In this document: positions 44,295 through 52,766 of the stretch, piece after piece
Position numbering within the stretch: position 1 is the stretch's first letter
How the letters are laid out: each line of letters starts with the position of its first letter
From: Desulfatibacillum aliphaticivorans DSM 15576
Lineage (GTDB): Bacteria > Desulfobacterota > Desulfobacteria > Desulfobacterales > Desulfatibacillaceae
Length of the DNA: 64,000 nt
NCBI RefSeq assembly: GCF_000429905.1
Contig: NZ_AUCT01000030.1
Coordinates: forward strand, 1 to 64,000
Direction of reading: 5' to 3'
Translations under genes and position numbers: made by a program
Notes under the pieces: model-generated
The model's database searches: none
Told to the model about the DNA's origin: nothing
Seen by the model: only the letters and a program-made list of their open reading frames with translations

Positions 44295-47087
44295 TTACCG
44301 CGTCAGGGTCCGATAAATTCTGGGCAGTTTGTGGGGCAGTTCGCGGACGTCGGAGATGAGGTTGTGGTGCACTCCCCCGTAGATGAGATCCAGGTTGATG
44401 CTGGTCTGCAGGTTGACCGTAATGGCGTGCACGTGGACCTGCTGGGACCTCGCTTCGGCGATGGCCTTGCGGGTGTCGGCAATGCTGTATTGGCCCTTGT
44501 ACTCCAGGTCGTTGGGGAAACCGTCGCTCAGCACGATCATCAAACGCACCTTGGAGGGAACCTGGGAAAGCACGTGGGCTGCATGGCGGATGGCCGGCCC
44601 CATGCGGGTGTTGCGGGAAGGCGCCATGCCGCTGATGCGCTGCTTGACCTCCGGGGTCATGGCCTCTTCAAAATCCTTGATCCGGGTGTAATCCACCCTA
44701 AGCCTGCCGGCGCCGGAAAAGCCTGCGATTGCAAAGGAGTCCCCGACGGCGCCCAGGGCTTCGCAGAACAGGACGATGGCTTCCTTTTCCACGTCCAGGA
44801 CGCTTTTTTCGGAGCCCGCCGCCAGGTTGCTGGTGGAGCGGGAAAGGTCCACCAAAAGCAGCACGGACACGTCGCGGATTTGCTTGACCCGTTTGATGTA
44901 CAGCCTTTCGGACGGGGTTCTGCCCATCCTGCGATCCACGGCGTAGTCGATCAAGGCCCGATAGTCGAAGTCGTCCCCTTCCACCCAGTGGCGGAGAATG
45001 GCCAGCCCCTGGGGCCGGAGCAACTCAAAACTCTTTCGGATGTTTTTCACCAGCCCGGAGTGCTCCTTGAGCGAGGCGTCGTAAAACTCCCCATGGCTGG
45101 GCAGGCCGGGCGAAGCCACCACCCGGCAGTAGTCGGGCAAATAATCCTGGGAATTGTGGTCCCATTCCTTGTACCAGAAGACCGGGGCGTTCAGGTCGTC
45201 GTCCTGGGGCAGGGAGTGGGCCAGGTCGCCCGAGTCCCTGAGGGAGGAAAAATCCATGCGCTCCTCCTGCCCGGGCTCCAAAGGCTGGGGCTCGGTCGCT
45301 CCCTGCTCCGGAGGCTGCACGATGAGGTCGCGCAAATCCTGTTCGGTCAGGGTTCCGTGCTGGGAGTCCATGCGTTTTTTCAAATCGGACCGGAGGGCGT
45401 AGACGCCCATTTGCGACAGCTTGGCCATCAACTGGGCCGCCCGGCGGTCGTTTTCCGGCATGGGCGCGTTTCCGCCCGCCAGGATGGTTCGGCCGAAGGG
45501 TACCTGCATGGGCTGGTATTCCCTGACCAGATCCTTGGCCATCATGACGCCGTACCAGGACTGCAAAAATCCCAGCCACGGGCCGTAAAGATCCGCAGTC
45601 AGGGCCGCGCTTTGATGCACGTCCGGCGGATCGCCTTCCATGGATTGAAAGGCGTTTAAAGAAGTTTGGATGATCCGTGCAACATCGTCATCCAGGTGGA
45701 ATTTTTCCATATCCATACCCAGCGCTGCGGGGGCGTAAAGCCAGGTCATGGGAGGCGCGCCCTGCTCCAGGATGCGCTCCATTTCCGCGATCATATAGGG
45801 AAATGCGCTCTTGGCGAAGCCGGGGTATTTTTCCAAAAGCAGGCGCCCTACCCTGGCGTGCTCCAGGGCGACGAACAGGTCCCGGGCGATCTGAAAGGCG
45901 TCGAATTCCGATAAAAACAAAAACAGGTCCGAGTATTGGGACTGGGTTTCGGGCAGGCTGAATTCCAGGCCCCGGGCCCGGCATGCAAACACAGCCTTTG
46001 TCAGGTCGAAATCATAGGTTTCGAACTCGCACAGCCCGGCTTCCAGGCGGGCCAGGGCTTTGTACAGGGCGGTGTTGTTCTCCTTATCCGGGAAAAAGCC
46101 CATTTCCCCGGGAAGATACACGGCCCTGCCGTCGGTGATTGACAGGGTGTGACGGCCCACGCCCCGGTTGTGAAGAGGCTCGATGGGCTTGACGTTCAGT
46201 CCCTTGCCGGTCCTGGCGCGCAAATACCGGGTGATGACCTGGCGATTGGATTCCAGGGAAACCGTAACCTGCAGGCTGGAAAAGGCGTCAGCGCCCAGCT
46301 TGGATTCCAGGCGCAAAAACTTCATGGCCGCGTCCCGGCTGTGGGAAAGCCGGCCCAGGCCTTCGTCCGTAAAAATCTCCAGGGCTTCTTTGTCCAGAAG
46401 GTGCACGCCTTTTTCCAGCCCATCGCACAGGGGCTCGATGCAATCCAGGCTGACCTTGCCGACCTTGGCCAGGGCCTGCATCTGAAAGCATCGCCTGGCT
46501 TTGGGCAGGTTTTTGGCGGCCTTTGGCAATAATTGAGAAAAAAGCAGGCGCTGATGGTAGGTCATGCTTTGATGGAACACAACGCGGACCAGGTGCAGGT
46601 AGGCCGCAGCGGCGTCCGGGTCGTCCCGGTGCATGAGCCAGGAAAAAGCCTCCAAGGGCCGCTCCATGGCGTGGGCGCTCCATTTTTTGACGGAGTAAAT
46701 GGCGCCGATCAACCGGGCGCCCATGTTTTTTTTGCCCGAAAGAATCGCCAAAGGCATGGATTCGGCCACCAGCTTGCCCAGGGTGGCGCCTTCCCGGCCC
46801 GCATGATTGACCAGGTTGCAATACAGGTTGAATCGCCGGTCCGGCTCGTCCAGAATCCGGGCCATGCCCAGGCAATACGCCTTGCCGAAGGCGGTTTCCG
46901 AAGCCAGGGCCTTAATGCCGTATTCCGCCAGTCGGGGAATGCGTTCCAGTCGGGTCTTGGAAAGGAGAAGGCCTCGCACCAGTTCCGCGGTTTCGGGATC
47001 AGCGATGGAAAGGGGCTCCATCAAGGCCCGAATCCTGGCCAGATTCTCCTGTGCATTTACGCCGGGCTGACCCATGGCTGGCCCCAT
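44295..47087 (-). CDS. norD: NorD/CbbO-type von Willebrand A protein
   Basis: The 930-residue product has a long helical N-terminal part (about 1-640) and a C-terminal von Willebrand A domain with the metal site DLSRS (in VLLLVDLSRSTSN, about 745), a later Thr region and VLSDGFPND. This is the layout of NorD/CbbO proteins that, with a MoxR-type ATPase, remodel or load metal into a target enzyme (nitric oxide reductase or Rubisco in known cases). The ATPase partner is the next gene upstream, three bases away. No nor or cbb gene lies in the window, so the client is unknown. Confidence 0.85.
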   Translation of the reverse strand: MGPAMGQPGVNAQENLARIRALMEPLSIADPETAELVRGLLLSKTRLERIPRLAEYGIKALASETAFGKAYCLGMARILDEPDRRFNLYCNLVNHAGREGATLGKLVAESMPLAILSGKKNMGARLIGAIYSVKKWSAHAMERPLEAFSWLMHRDDPDAAAAYLHLVRVVFHQSMTYHQRLLFSQLLPKAAKNLPKARRCFQMQALAKVGKVSLDCIEPLCDGLEKGVHLLDKEALEIFTDEGLGRLSHSRDAAMKFLRLESKLGADAFSSLQVTVSLESNRQVITRYLRARTGKGLNVKPIEPLHNRGVGRHTLSITDGRAVYLPGEMGFFPDKENNTALYKALARLEAGLCEFETYDFDLTKAVFACRARGLEFSLPETQSQYSDLFLFLSEFDAFQIARDLFVALEHARVGRLLLEKYPGFAKSAFPYMIAEMERILEQGAPPMTWLYAPAALGMDMEKFHLDDDVARIIQTSLNAFQSMEGDPPDVHQSAALTADLYGPWLGFLQSWYGVMMAKDLVREYQPMQVPFGRTILAGGNAPMPENDRRAAQLMAKLSQMGVYALRSDLKKRMDSQHGTLTEQDLRDLIVQPPEQGATEPQPLEPGQEERMDFSSLRDSGDLAHSLPQDDDLNAPVFWYKEWDHNSQDYLPDYCRVVASPGLPSHGEFYDASLKEHSGLVKNIRKSFELLRPQGLAILRHWVEGDDFDYRALIDYAVDRRMGRTPSERLYIKRVKQIRDVSVLLLVDLSRSTSNLAAGSEKSVLDVEKEAIVLFCEALGAVGDSFAIAGFSGAGRLRVDYTRIKDFEEAMTPEVKQRISGMAPSRNTRMGPAIRHAAHVLSQVPSKVRLMIVLSDGFPNDLEYKGQYSIADTRKAIAEARSQQVHVHAITVNLQTSINLDLIYGGVHHNLISDVRELPHKLPRIYRTLTR

Positions 47088-47090
47088 CCT

Positions 47091-47918
47091 CTAAAACAGG
47101 TCTTCGATGAGATCGAATATGGTTTCTGACAACCCCGGATCATCGGTAATGGGCAGGCACATGCTGGTCAGGCAGGCGTTCTTGGGGGAAATGCCCTGCC
47201 GGATCAACTGGGCCGCGTAGATAAGCAGGCGGGTGCTGGCGCCTTCGGCAAGCCCCTGCTCACGCAGGTTGCGGATGCGATGGGCCAGGCCCACCAGGGA
47301 CAAGGCGGTTTCTTCGTCCACGCCCCCTTCCTTTTCCACGATTTTAGCCTCGTCCTCCTGGGAGGGATACTCGAACTCCAGGCACACAAAACGCTGGCGG
47401 GTGCTCTGCTTAAGATCCTTGACCACGGACTGGTAGCCGGGGTTGTACGAAACCACCAGCAAAAAATCCGGGTGAGCTTCCACCACCTCGCCCTTTTTAT
47501 CCAGGGAGAGAATACGGCGGTCGTCGGTCAGGGGATGGATGACCACGGTGGTGTCCTTACGGGCTTCCACCACTTCGTCCAGATAGCAGATGGCGCCCAT
47601 GCGCACGGCCCGGGACAAGGGGCCGTCCACCCACACGGTTTCGTCGTCTTTTAAAAGGTAGCGGCCCAAGAGGTCGGAGGCGAACAAGTCCTCATGGCAC
47701 GAGACGGTGACCAGGGGCCTGCCCAGCTTGTAGGCCATGTGCTGCACAAAGCGGGTTTTTCCGCATCCTGTGGGGCCTTTCAGCATGACCGGCAGCCTGG
47801 CGTTATATGCAGCGGTGAAAAGGGGCTTTTCGTCGCCCACCGGCAAATAAAAGGGCTCGTTGCTGATCATGTAAGCGGAAGAGTCGGGAGTTTGTGTATT
47901 TTCGAGGGCCTGGCTCAT
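47091..47918 (-). CDS. norQ: NorQ/CbbQ-type MoxR AAA+ ATPase
   Basis: This 275-residue ATPase has Walker A GPTGCGKTR (about 49-57), Walker B GAICYLDEVVEARKD, the sensor region VVSYNPGYQ and a C-terminal CbbQ-type lid. It would form a hexamer and work on its client with the VWA protein encoded just downstream. A clear leftward promoter precedes it at 47962-47990. The pair is transcribed away from the Cache-phosphatase gene at 48077. Confidence 0.88.
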   Translation of the reverse strand: MSQALENTQTPDSSAYMISNEPFYLPVGDEKPLFTAAYNARLPVMLKGPTGCGKTRFVQHMAYKLGRPLVTVSCHEDLFASDLLGRYLLKDDETVWVDGPLSRAVRMGAICYLDEVVEARKDTTVVIHPLTDDRRILSLDKKGEVVEAHPDFLLVVSYNPGYQSVVKDLKQSTRQRFVCLEFEYPSQEDEAKIVEKEGGVDEETALSLVGLAHRIRNLREQGLAEGASTRLLIYAAQLIRQGISPKNACLTSMCLPITDDPGLSETIFDLIEDLF

Positions 47919-47961
47919 TATGATATTCCTTTTTTTTCTTTTTTGACGACTTCAAAAGGCG

Positions 47962-47990
47962 AATATAGTGGAGGACCTTCTTTGGGTCAA
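47962..47990 (-). promoter_or_regulatory. Promoter of the norQ-norD operon
   Basis: Reading leftward, TTGACC (47990-47985) and TATATT (47967-47962) are exactly 17 bases apart, about 44 bases before the ATG at 47918. A weaker rightward pair for the phosphatase gene (TTGTCT at 48015, TATGAT at 48037, 16 bases apart) lies close by, so the two divergent promoters share about 100 bases. Confidence 0.6.
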
Positions 47991-48076
47991 GGCGCTAAAA
48001 AAACTTGGCACGGATTGTCTTGCATCCTTTGGGTTTTATGATATGAACAAGCATCTATCGGGTTTGGAGGCGTTCT

Positions 48077-50218
48077 ATGAAATTAAGATGGAAAGTCTTT
48101 CTCCTCTTAATGATTTTTTCCCTTGTACCGCTCATGGTTGTGACCGCCATTAGCCAAAAGGCTACCAAAACGGCGGGGAATATGCTTTCGCACGACAGCC
48201 GCACGGCCCTGCTGGAGCTTTCGGAAAGGGCTCTGGAAGTCACGGTGGGCAACACGGCTGAAATCCAAAAGGGATTGGAAAGCGCTTTGGAGTTCCGCAT
48301 GGCCTCCATGGCGCGCAAGGCGGAATACCTGTACGTCATGCCCGTCCCCGCATCGGACGCCTCTTTGTACTGGAAAAAGGACTTTAACGATCCAGCCAAA
48401 GCCCCGCCTGACCTGGCCCCCCATGACGGATATGAAATACGGCATATGGACGGCCAGGTCACGCCGTATTCCATCAGCCTGGAATATCCCGTCATCGCCG
48501 CGGCGCCGGGGGTGAATCCTGATGAACATCCCGTGGACAAGGCTGTTTTGGCGAGCCTTAGAAACGAGTTTATAAGCGCCTATAGGGACAGCGAATCCCG
48601 TGCAACATCCTGCATAGCCCTGGAAAGCGGCTTGTTTGCAGCCTATCCGGGCCATGGAGAATTTCCCGACGGCTACGACCCCCGGCTTAAGCCCTGGTAC
48701 AGGGCCGCGCTCACCCAAACCAGCCCGGACAATCCCGTGACCTGGACCTTCCCCATGGTGGACGAAGTGACGGGCCAGGTGGTCTTTGCCGCCTCCACCC
48801 TGATCCACGATCCGGAAGGCAAGGTGGCGGGGGTTCTATGCATGAACGTGCTCTTGGAGGAAGTTCTGAACATGGCGGCCATGCCGTCCTCGTGGATCGG
48901 CAAAGTGGAAACCTACGACCTGCTTGTGCAGAATAATTCGGATAACGGAGAGCTTGGCGCCCTGGTTCTGGCCCATGACGATTATGTGACCGCCACGCGG
49001 GACTGGACCGGCATGATCTTCACGGAATGGCTGGACTCCCAGGACAGGGAAATTTTCCATGCGGTCCTGAAATCCATGGAGCAGGGCAATACCGGCGTGG
49101 CCCGCCTCCGCTGCAAAGGAAGGGACTCCATTTGGGCTTTCGCCCCCGTGGGAAGAAAATATTACAAGCTCCTGGTGACCCCCATGAGCTCCATCAACTC
49201 CTCCATCAACAAAGCCAATGAAGTGGTGGAAAGCCTGACCCGCAAGCATTTGCTGGTGAATTTCATCGCCGCGTGCTGGGCGCTGCTCCTGGGCGTGATC
49301 GGCGCCATGATCATTTCCCGCCTGTTCACCAAGCACATCCATCAAATGATTGACGCGGTCAAACGCCTTGCCAGGGGCGATTTTTCCGTGCACATGGACT
49401 TTGAAATCAGCGACGAACGGGGCGAACTGATCACGGCCTTCAACGAAATGGTGCCCAGGCTGCGTGAAAACGTGCGGTTGAAAAAGGCTTTGGAGCTCGC
49501 CCACGAAGTCCAGCAAAACCTGCTGCCCGTGGATGCGCCCCTGGTGACGGGCCTGGACATCGCCGGCGCCATTGTCTATTCGGACGAAACCGGCGGCGAT
49601 TATTACGATTACCTGGAATTTGACGAAACCAACGATCATAAAATCACCGTGGTGGTGGGCGACGTGTCCGGCCACGGCATTCCTTCCGCCCTGCTCATGA
49701 CCACGGCCCGTGCTTTGTTCCGGCAGCGCTCCAGCATGCGGGGCAGCATCACCAGCATCGTCTCGGACGTCAACAAACTGCTGACCCGCGACGTGGGTCT
49801 CTCCGGGCGCTTCATGACCCTGTTTTACATGGACCTGGACACACAAAAAAAGCAGGTCAAGTGGCTGAGAGCCGGACACGACCCCGCTCTGGTCCTGGAC
49901 TCCAACACCGGAGAGTTCTCCGAATTAAACGGCGAAGGCATCTTCCTCGGCGGCATAGAGGATTATGAATACAAAGAATACGAGCGGGAAATCCACGCCG
50001 GCCAGATCATAGCCGTGGGCACCGACGGCGTTTGGGAAGCCAGAAATCAGCAGGGCGAGATGTTCGGCAAGGAAGCCTTCAAGCAGATCATTGCGGACAA
50101 CGCCCATGAATCCGCCCAGGTCATCATGGACAAGGTCTTTGAAGCGGTGGAAGCCTTCCGCCGCCCCGTGCACCAGGAGGACGACATCACCCTGGTAATC
50201 ATCAAGGTTTTAAAATAA
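48077..50218 (+). CDS. dCache-HAMP-PP2C (RsbU/SpoIIE-type) phosphatase
   Basis: The 713-residue product has a first membrane helix (about 6-28), an extracytoplasmic double-Cache sensor (about 30-380), a second membrane helix (about 390-412), HAMP (about 412-465) and a C-terminal PP2C-type serine phosphatase (about 480-713). The metal-binding phrases are ETGGDYYD, GDVSGHGIPSALLM and GTDGVWE. It would turn an external small-molecule signal into dephosphorylation of an anti-sigma antagonist. No partner STAS or anti-sigma gene is near. Start supported by TTTGGAGG upstream. Confidence 0.9.
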   Translation: MKLRWKVFLLLMIFSLVPLMVVTAISQKATKTAGNMLSHDSRTALLELSERALEVTVGNTAEIQKGLESALEFRMASMARKAEYLYVMPVPASDASLYWKKDFNDPAKAPPDLAPHDGYEIRHMDGQVTPYSISLEYPVIAAAPGVNPDEHPVDKAVLASLRNEFISAYRDSESRATSCIALESGLFAAYPGHGEFPDGYDPRLKPWYRAALTQTSPDNPVTWTFPMVDEVTGQVVFAASTLIHDPEGKVAGVLCMNVLLEEVLNMAAMPSSWIGKVETYDLLVQNNSDNGELGALVLAHDDYVTATRDWTGMIFTEWLDSQDREIFHAVLKSMEQGNTGVARLRCKGRDSIWAFAPVGRKYYKLLVTPMSSINSSINKANEVVESLTRKHLLVNFIAACWALLLGVIGAMIISRLFTKHIHQMIDAVKRLARGDFSVHMDFEISDERGELITAFNEMVPRLRENVRLKKALELAHEVQQNLLPVDAPLVTGLDIAGAIVYSDETGGDYYDYLEFDETNDHKITVVVGDVSGHGIPSALLMTTARALFRQRSSMRGSITSIVSDVNKLLTRDVGLSGRFMTLFYMDLDTQKKQVKWLRAGHDPALVLDSNTGEFSELNGEGIFLGGIEDYEYKEYEREIHAGQIIAVGTDGVWEARNQQGEMFGKEAFKQIIADNAHESAQVIMDKVFEAVEAFRRPVHQEDDITLVIIKVLK

Positions 50219-50330
50219 GGAAGGCGTAAAGCAAGCTACATTATATTTAATTTCAGTTATTTAAAGAAAAATCACTCACCTCTGCCAACCTATTGGAATA
50301 AAGTTGTGGACCTTCATGGGAGGAGCTTTT

Positions 50331-50822
50331 ATGCAAAATAGGGAATCGGACCTATATGAATTCGATTTCGGGCCAATGGCGCTATTCTTCAATTATAGCC
50401 ATATTCTCATCCTATTGGGCCTTTTAGCAGCCGGCGCGGCTGAATTCATCGCCCGTTTCAAGTTTTATCCCGATGTTATAAAAATGTTTCCTGCTGTAAT
50501 AACGTGTGTAGGAGTGATTGTTTTTTTACCGCTTTACGGTTTCATTCGGGTTCTTTTCCACAAAATGGCCTACAAAGTAACTCTCAACATGCATGATAAC
50601 GACTTGACTCTTTGGGTTCTTTTTAAGAAAGAGCCGCTTCATATCCCTTTGTCGGACTTAAAAAGCGTCAGGATGAAATGGACTATCAATTATGTTCTTA
50701 CAGACGGAACAATAATTCGGGGGATGAATACAGAAAAAGCATTTATTGACTTCCTGCGTAAGAACAACATCGATGTTGAGTGGGTGGGCTACGGCAAGCT
50801 ACGAAAAAAGCATTACATATAG
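50331..50822 (+). CDS. Hypothetical two-helix membrane protein
   Basis: 163 residues from the ATG at 50331, with GGGAGGAG upstream. Two membrane helices (about 22-42, FNYSHILILLGLLAAGAAEF; and 55-80, FPAVITCVGVIVFLPLYGFI) are followed by a small cytoplasmic domain with YKVTLNMHDNDLTLWVLFKK and IPLSDLKSVRMKW, which looks like a PH-like bacterial domain. I do not recognise the family. Its base use is more AT-rich than that of its neighbours, a hint of recent arrival. Structured repeats begin right after its stop. Confidence 0.65.
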   Translation: MQNRESDLYEFDFGPMALFFNYSHILILLGLLAAGAAEFIARFKFYPDVIKMFPAVITCVGVIVFLPLYGFIRVLFHKMAYKVTLNMHDNDLTLWVLFKKEPLHIPLSDLKSVRMKWTINYVLTDGTIIRGMNTEKAFIDFLRKNNIDVEWVGYGKLRKKHYI

Positions 50823-50845
50823 ATACAAAAGAGTTGGGCGAATCC

Positions 50846-50970
50846 GCTGGGCGGCCCAGGCATGCAATGCCTGGGGCCGCAAGGCCAAAAGGCGCGACCA
50901 GGAAAGATCATAGGAATTGAAATGGCCGGCGGGCGGACGGCGTCGGTTGAATTCCTGTTTTTGTTTGGTT
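50846..50970 (+). repeat. Structured repeat, core copy G
   Basis: Core only. Hairpin 1 is CCCAGGCAT (50855-50863) / ATGCCTGGG (50867-50875); hairpin 2 is GGCC-GCAA-GGCC (50875-50886), followed by AAAAGGCGCGACC. Compared with array copies both stems have changed on both sides. The tail CGTCGGTTGAATTCC is shared with copy H. Confidence 0.75.
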
Positions 50971-51325
50971 TTGGATACGCCTTCCTTTCGCCCAGAATCC
51001 ATGGATTTCCAAGTCTGAAGACGTCTTACTACATGCGCTTGCGCGCCCTGGCAGGATACGGCTCTGCCAGGGCTACCCACTGACAGGCTGTTTGGGCGAT
51101 GGTCAATTTATCGGAGGATCGCAGCTTGCATTTGTTGGGTTTCGCAAGCTCAACCCAACCTACGTCTTTTCATGTAAAAATAGTAGGTTGGGTTAAGAAG
51201 TCCGCCTTAATAGCGCTACGCCGGCAACATGGTCTTTGGACTTCGAACCCAACATTTTAGGTCCGTCATGCGTTTTTCAGATGGGTGCGGGAGTCGCTCC
51301 GCTAACCATGACCGATCATTGGACA
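50971..51325. other. Intergenic stretch between repeat copies G and H
   Basis: It contains no supported gene. It includes the palindromic GTAGGTTGGGTT element annotated separately and otherwise only fragments of dispersed repeats. Confidence 0.5.
51130..51194. repeat. Palindromic GTAGGTTGGGTT element
   Basis: AACCCAACCTAC (51152-51163) and GTAGGTTGGGTT (51183-51194) are perfect 12-base inverted arms around a 19-base loop. The left flank, TGTTGGGTTTCGCAAGC, matches in reverse the remnant at 38-72. Confidence 0.65.
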
Positions 51326-51451
51326 GGGCGGCCCAGGCATGCAATGCCTGGGGCCGGAGGCCAAAAGGCGCGATCGGGAAAGATGGTTGAAATTGGGACT
51401 ATTCGGCGGCCGGCCGGCGTCGGTTGAATTCCCTATTTTTGTTCGGTTAAA
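51326..51451 (+). repeat. Structured repeat, core copy H
   Basis: Hairpin 1 is as in copy G (51332-51340 / 51344-51352). Hairpin 2 is GGCC-GGA-GGCC (51352-51362), then AAAAGGCGCGATC. The distance from hairpin 1 to the shared CGGTTGAATTCC tail is 89 bases in both G and H. Confidence 0.75.
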
Positions 51452-51466
51452 AATGGCAATTATTAT

Positions 51467-52225
51467 TTACCGATACTCCTCCGCCAGATCGGCGATGGCC
51501 TGCAGCACGGGTCCGGCTTTTTCCCTGACCAAGGCCTGGCAGGCGTTGTCGTAAGGCGTGTCCGACAGGTTGACGATGGCCAAATAGGCCCCAGCGCGCC
51601 GGGCGTATTCCGGCATCATGGCTGCGGGGTGCACCACCAGGGTGGACCCCACAACCAGAAAAAAGTCGCAGGATGACGACAGCCGGGCGGCTGCTTCCAC
51701 CTCTTTTTGCGGCATGGCCTGGCCGAAGGATATGGTGTCGGGCTTCAAATATCCGCCGCAATGGCATTCGGGCGCGGGGTCTCCGCCCAGGATGCGCTGC
51801 TTGGCCTCGGCCACGGTGGATGTTTCTCCGCAGGTCATGCACCTGACCCGGCGCGTGTTTCCGTGAAGCTCGATGACTTTATCGCCGGGTATGCCCGACT
51901 CCTGATGCAAGCCGTCGATGTTCTGGGTGATGATCGCCTCCAGCAGGCCCATGTCGTAGAGTTTGGCCAGGGCTTGATGACCTGCGTTGGGCCTGGCTTT
52001 TTCCAGGCCGTCCCACATGGCGATTTTCTGGTCCCAATAGCGGACTCTGGCGTCCCGGGAGGACATGAACTCGTCAAAATACACAGGCCGGTACTGATCC
52101 CAGATCCCGCCCTGGCTGCGAAAATCCGGAATCCCCGACTCCGTGGAGATGCCTGCGCCGGTGAAGGCGATGTTCCTTCCGCCTTCCGCGATTTTTTTGG
52201 CGATTGCTTCCAGAATATCCTGCAT
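51467..52225 (-). CDS. cobB: Sir2-family NAD-dependent protein deacylase
   Basis: 252 residues from the ATG at 52225 with AAAGGAG upstream. The sirtuin motifs are all present: GAGISTESGIPDFR (about 25-38), QNIDGLHQESG (about 105-115), the catalytic His in ELHGN, zinc cysteines in CMTC and the CHCGG turn, and VVGSTLVVHPA. It would remove acyl groups from lysines using NAD, which may suit a cell with high acyl-CoA traffic. The gene stands alone. Confidence 0.92.
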   Translation of the reverse strand: MQDILEAIAKKIAEGGRNIAFTGAGISTESGIPDFRSQGGIWDQYRPVYFDEFMSSRDARVRYWDQKIAMWDGLEKARPNAGHQALAKLYDMGLLEAIITQNIDGLHQESGIPGDKVIELHGNTRRVRCMTCGETSTVAEAKQRILGGDPAPECHCGGYLKPDTISFGQAMPQKEVEAAARLSSSCDFFLVVGSTLVVHPAAMMPEYARRAGAYLAIVNLSDTPYDNACQALVREKAGPVLQAIADLAEEYR

Positions 52226-52766
52226 GGGAGACTCCTTTTTTAAGTGTATTAAGCGAATCCGTTGCATTTGCCTGAAAAAACTCCCGCCAAAGCGCCGCTT
52301 AATCCCCCTGAATAGAAACAAAATTTTGGACGCTGCATGGCTTAAAGAATTTTCTCATGCAGCATGCGAAAAGTCAAAGTCCATTCGTTGACCTGAAAAT
52401 AAGCGTTCAGTTACAATCGAGCGGTCGAAACAAATCAGGATTCAGAATTATCAGGACAAATGCAGCCGTAACGCGTGAAATTCAGTGCGGGGCCTCCCCG
52501 CTTATATGCGCTATTGGAGACAGAGGGGAAGCAGGCTTACATGGCCTGCTTATTGCATCCATGCCCTAATTATTCTGCAGGCAAATGGATTTGGGACGAC
52601 AATGCTTGGGGAACTCCCATATCTTACCAAAAATTAAAAAAATCGGCTTGAACGAACCTGAAAGGCAGAAGCGCTCCGCACGCCATTTTTTTGGCGACCC
52701 CGGCGTCCATCATAGCGTCAGCGCTTTAGCATAACTGTTTCATCATCTTGACCCAAGGAGGCATCC
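52226..52766. other. Divergent intergenic region
   Basis: Between the sirtuin and the four-repeat secreted protein there are 541 bases in which I see no gene, RNA or clear promoter. A small CGCC-ATTTTTTT-GGCG hairpin lies at about 52681-52696. Confidence 0.4.

Noticed and set aside
48005..48025. TTGGCACGG...TTGCATC before the phosphatase gene, resembling a sigma-54 promoter
   Set aside because: The distance between GG and GC is 13 bases, not the required 10.
52357..52569. 70-codon plus-strand frame between the sirtuin and the four-repeat gene
   Set aside because: No start signal, no domain and no conserved character.
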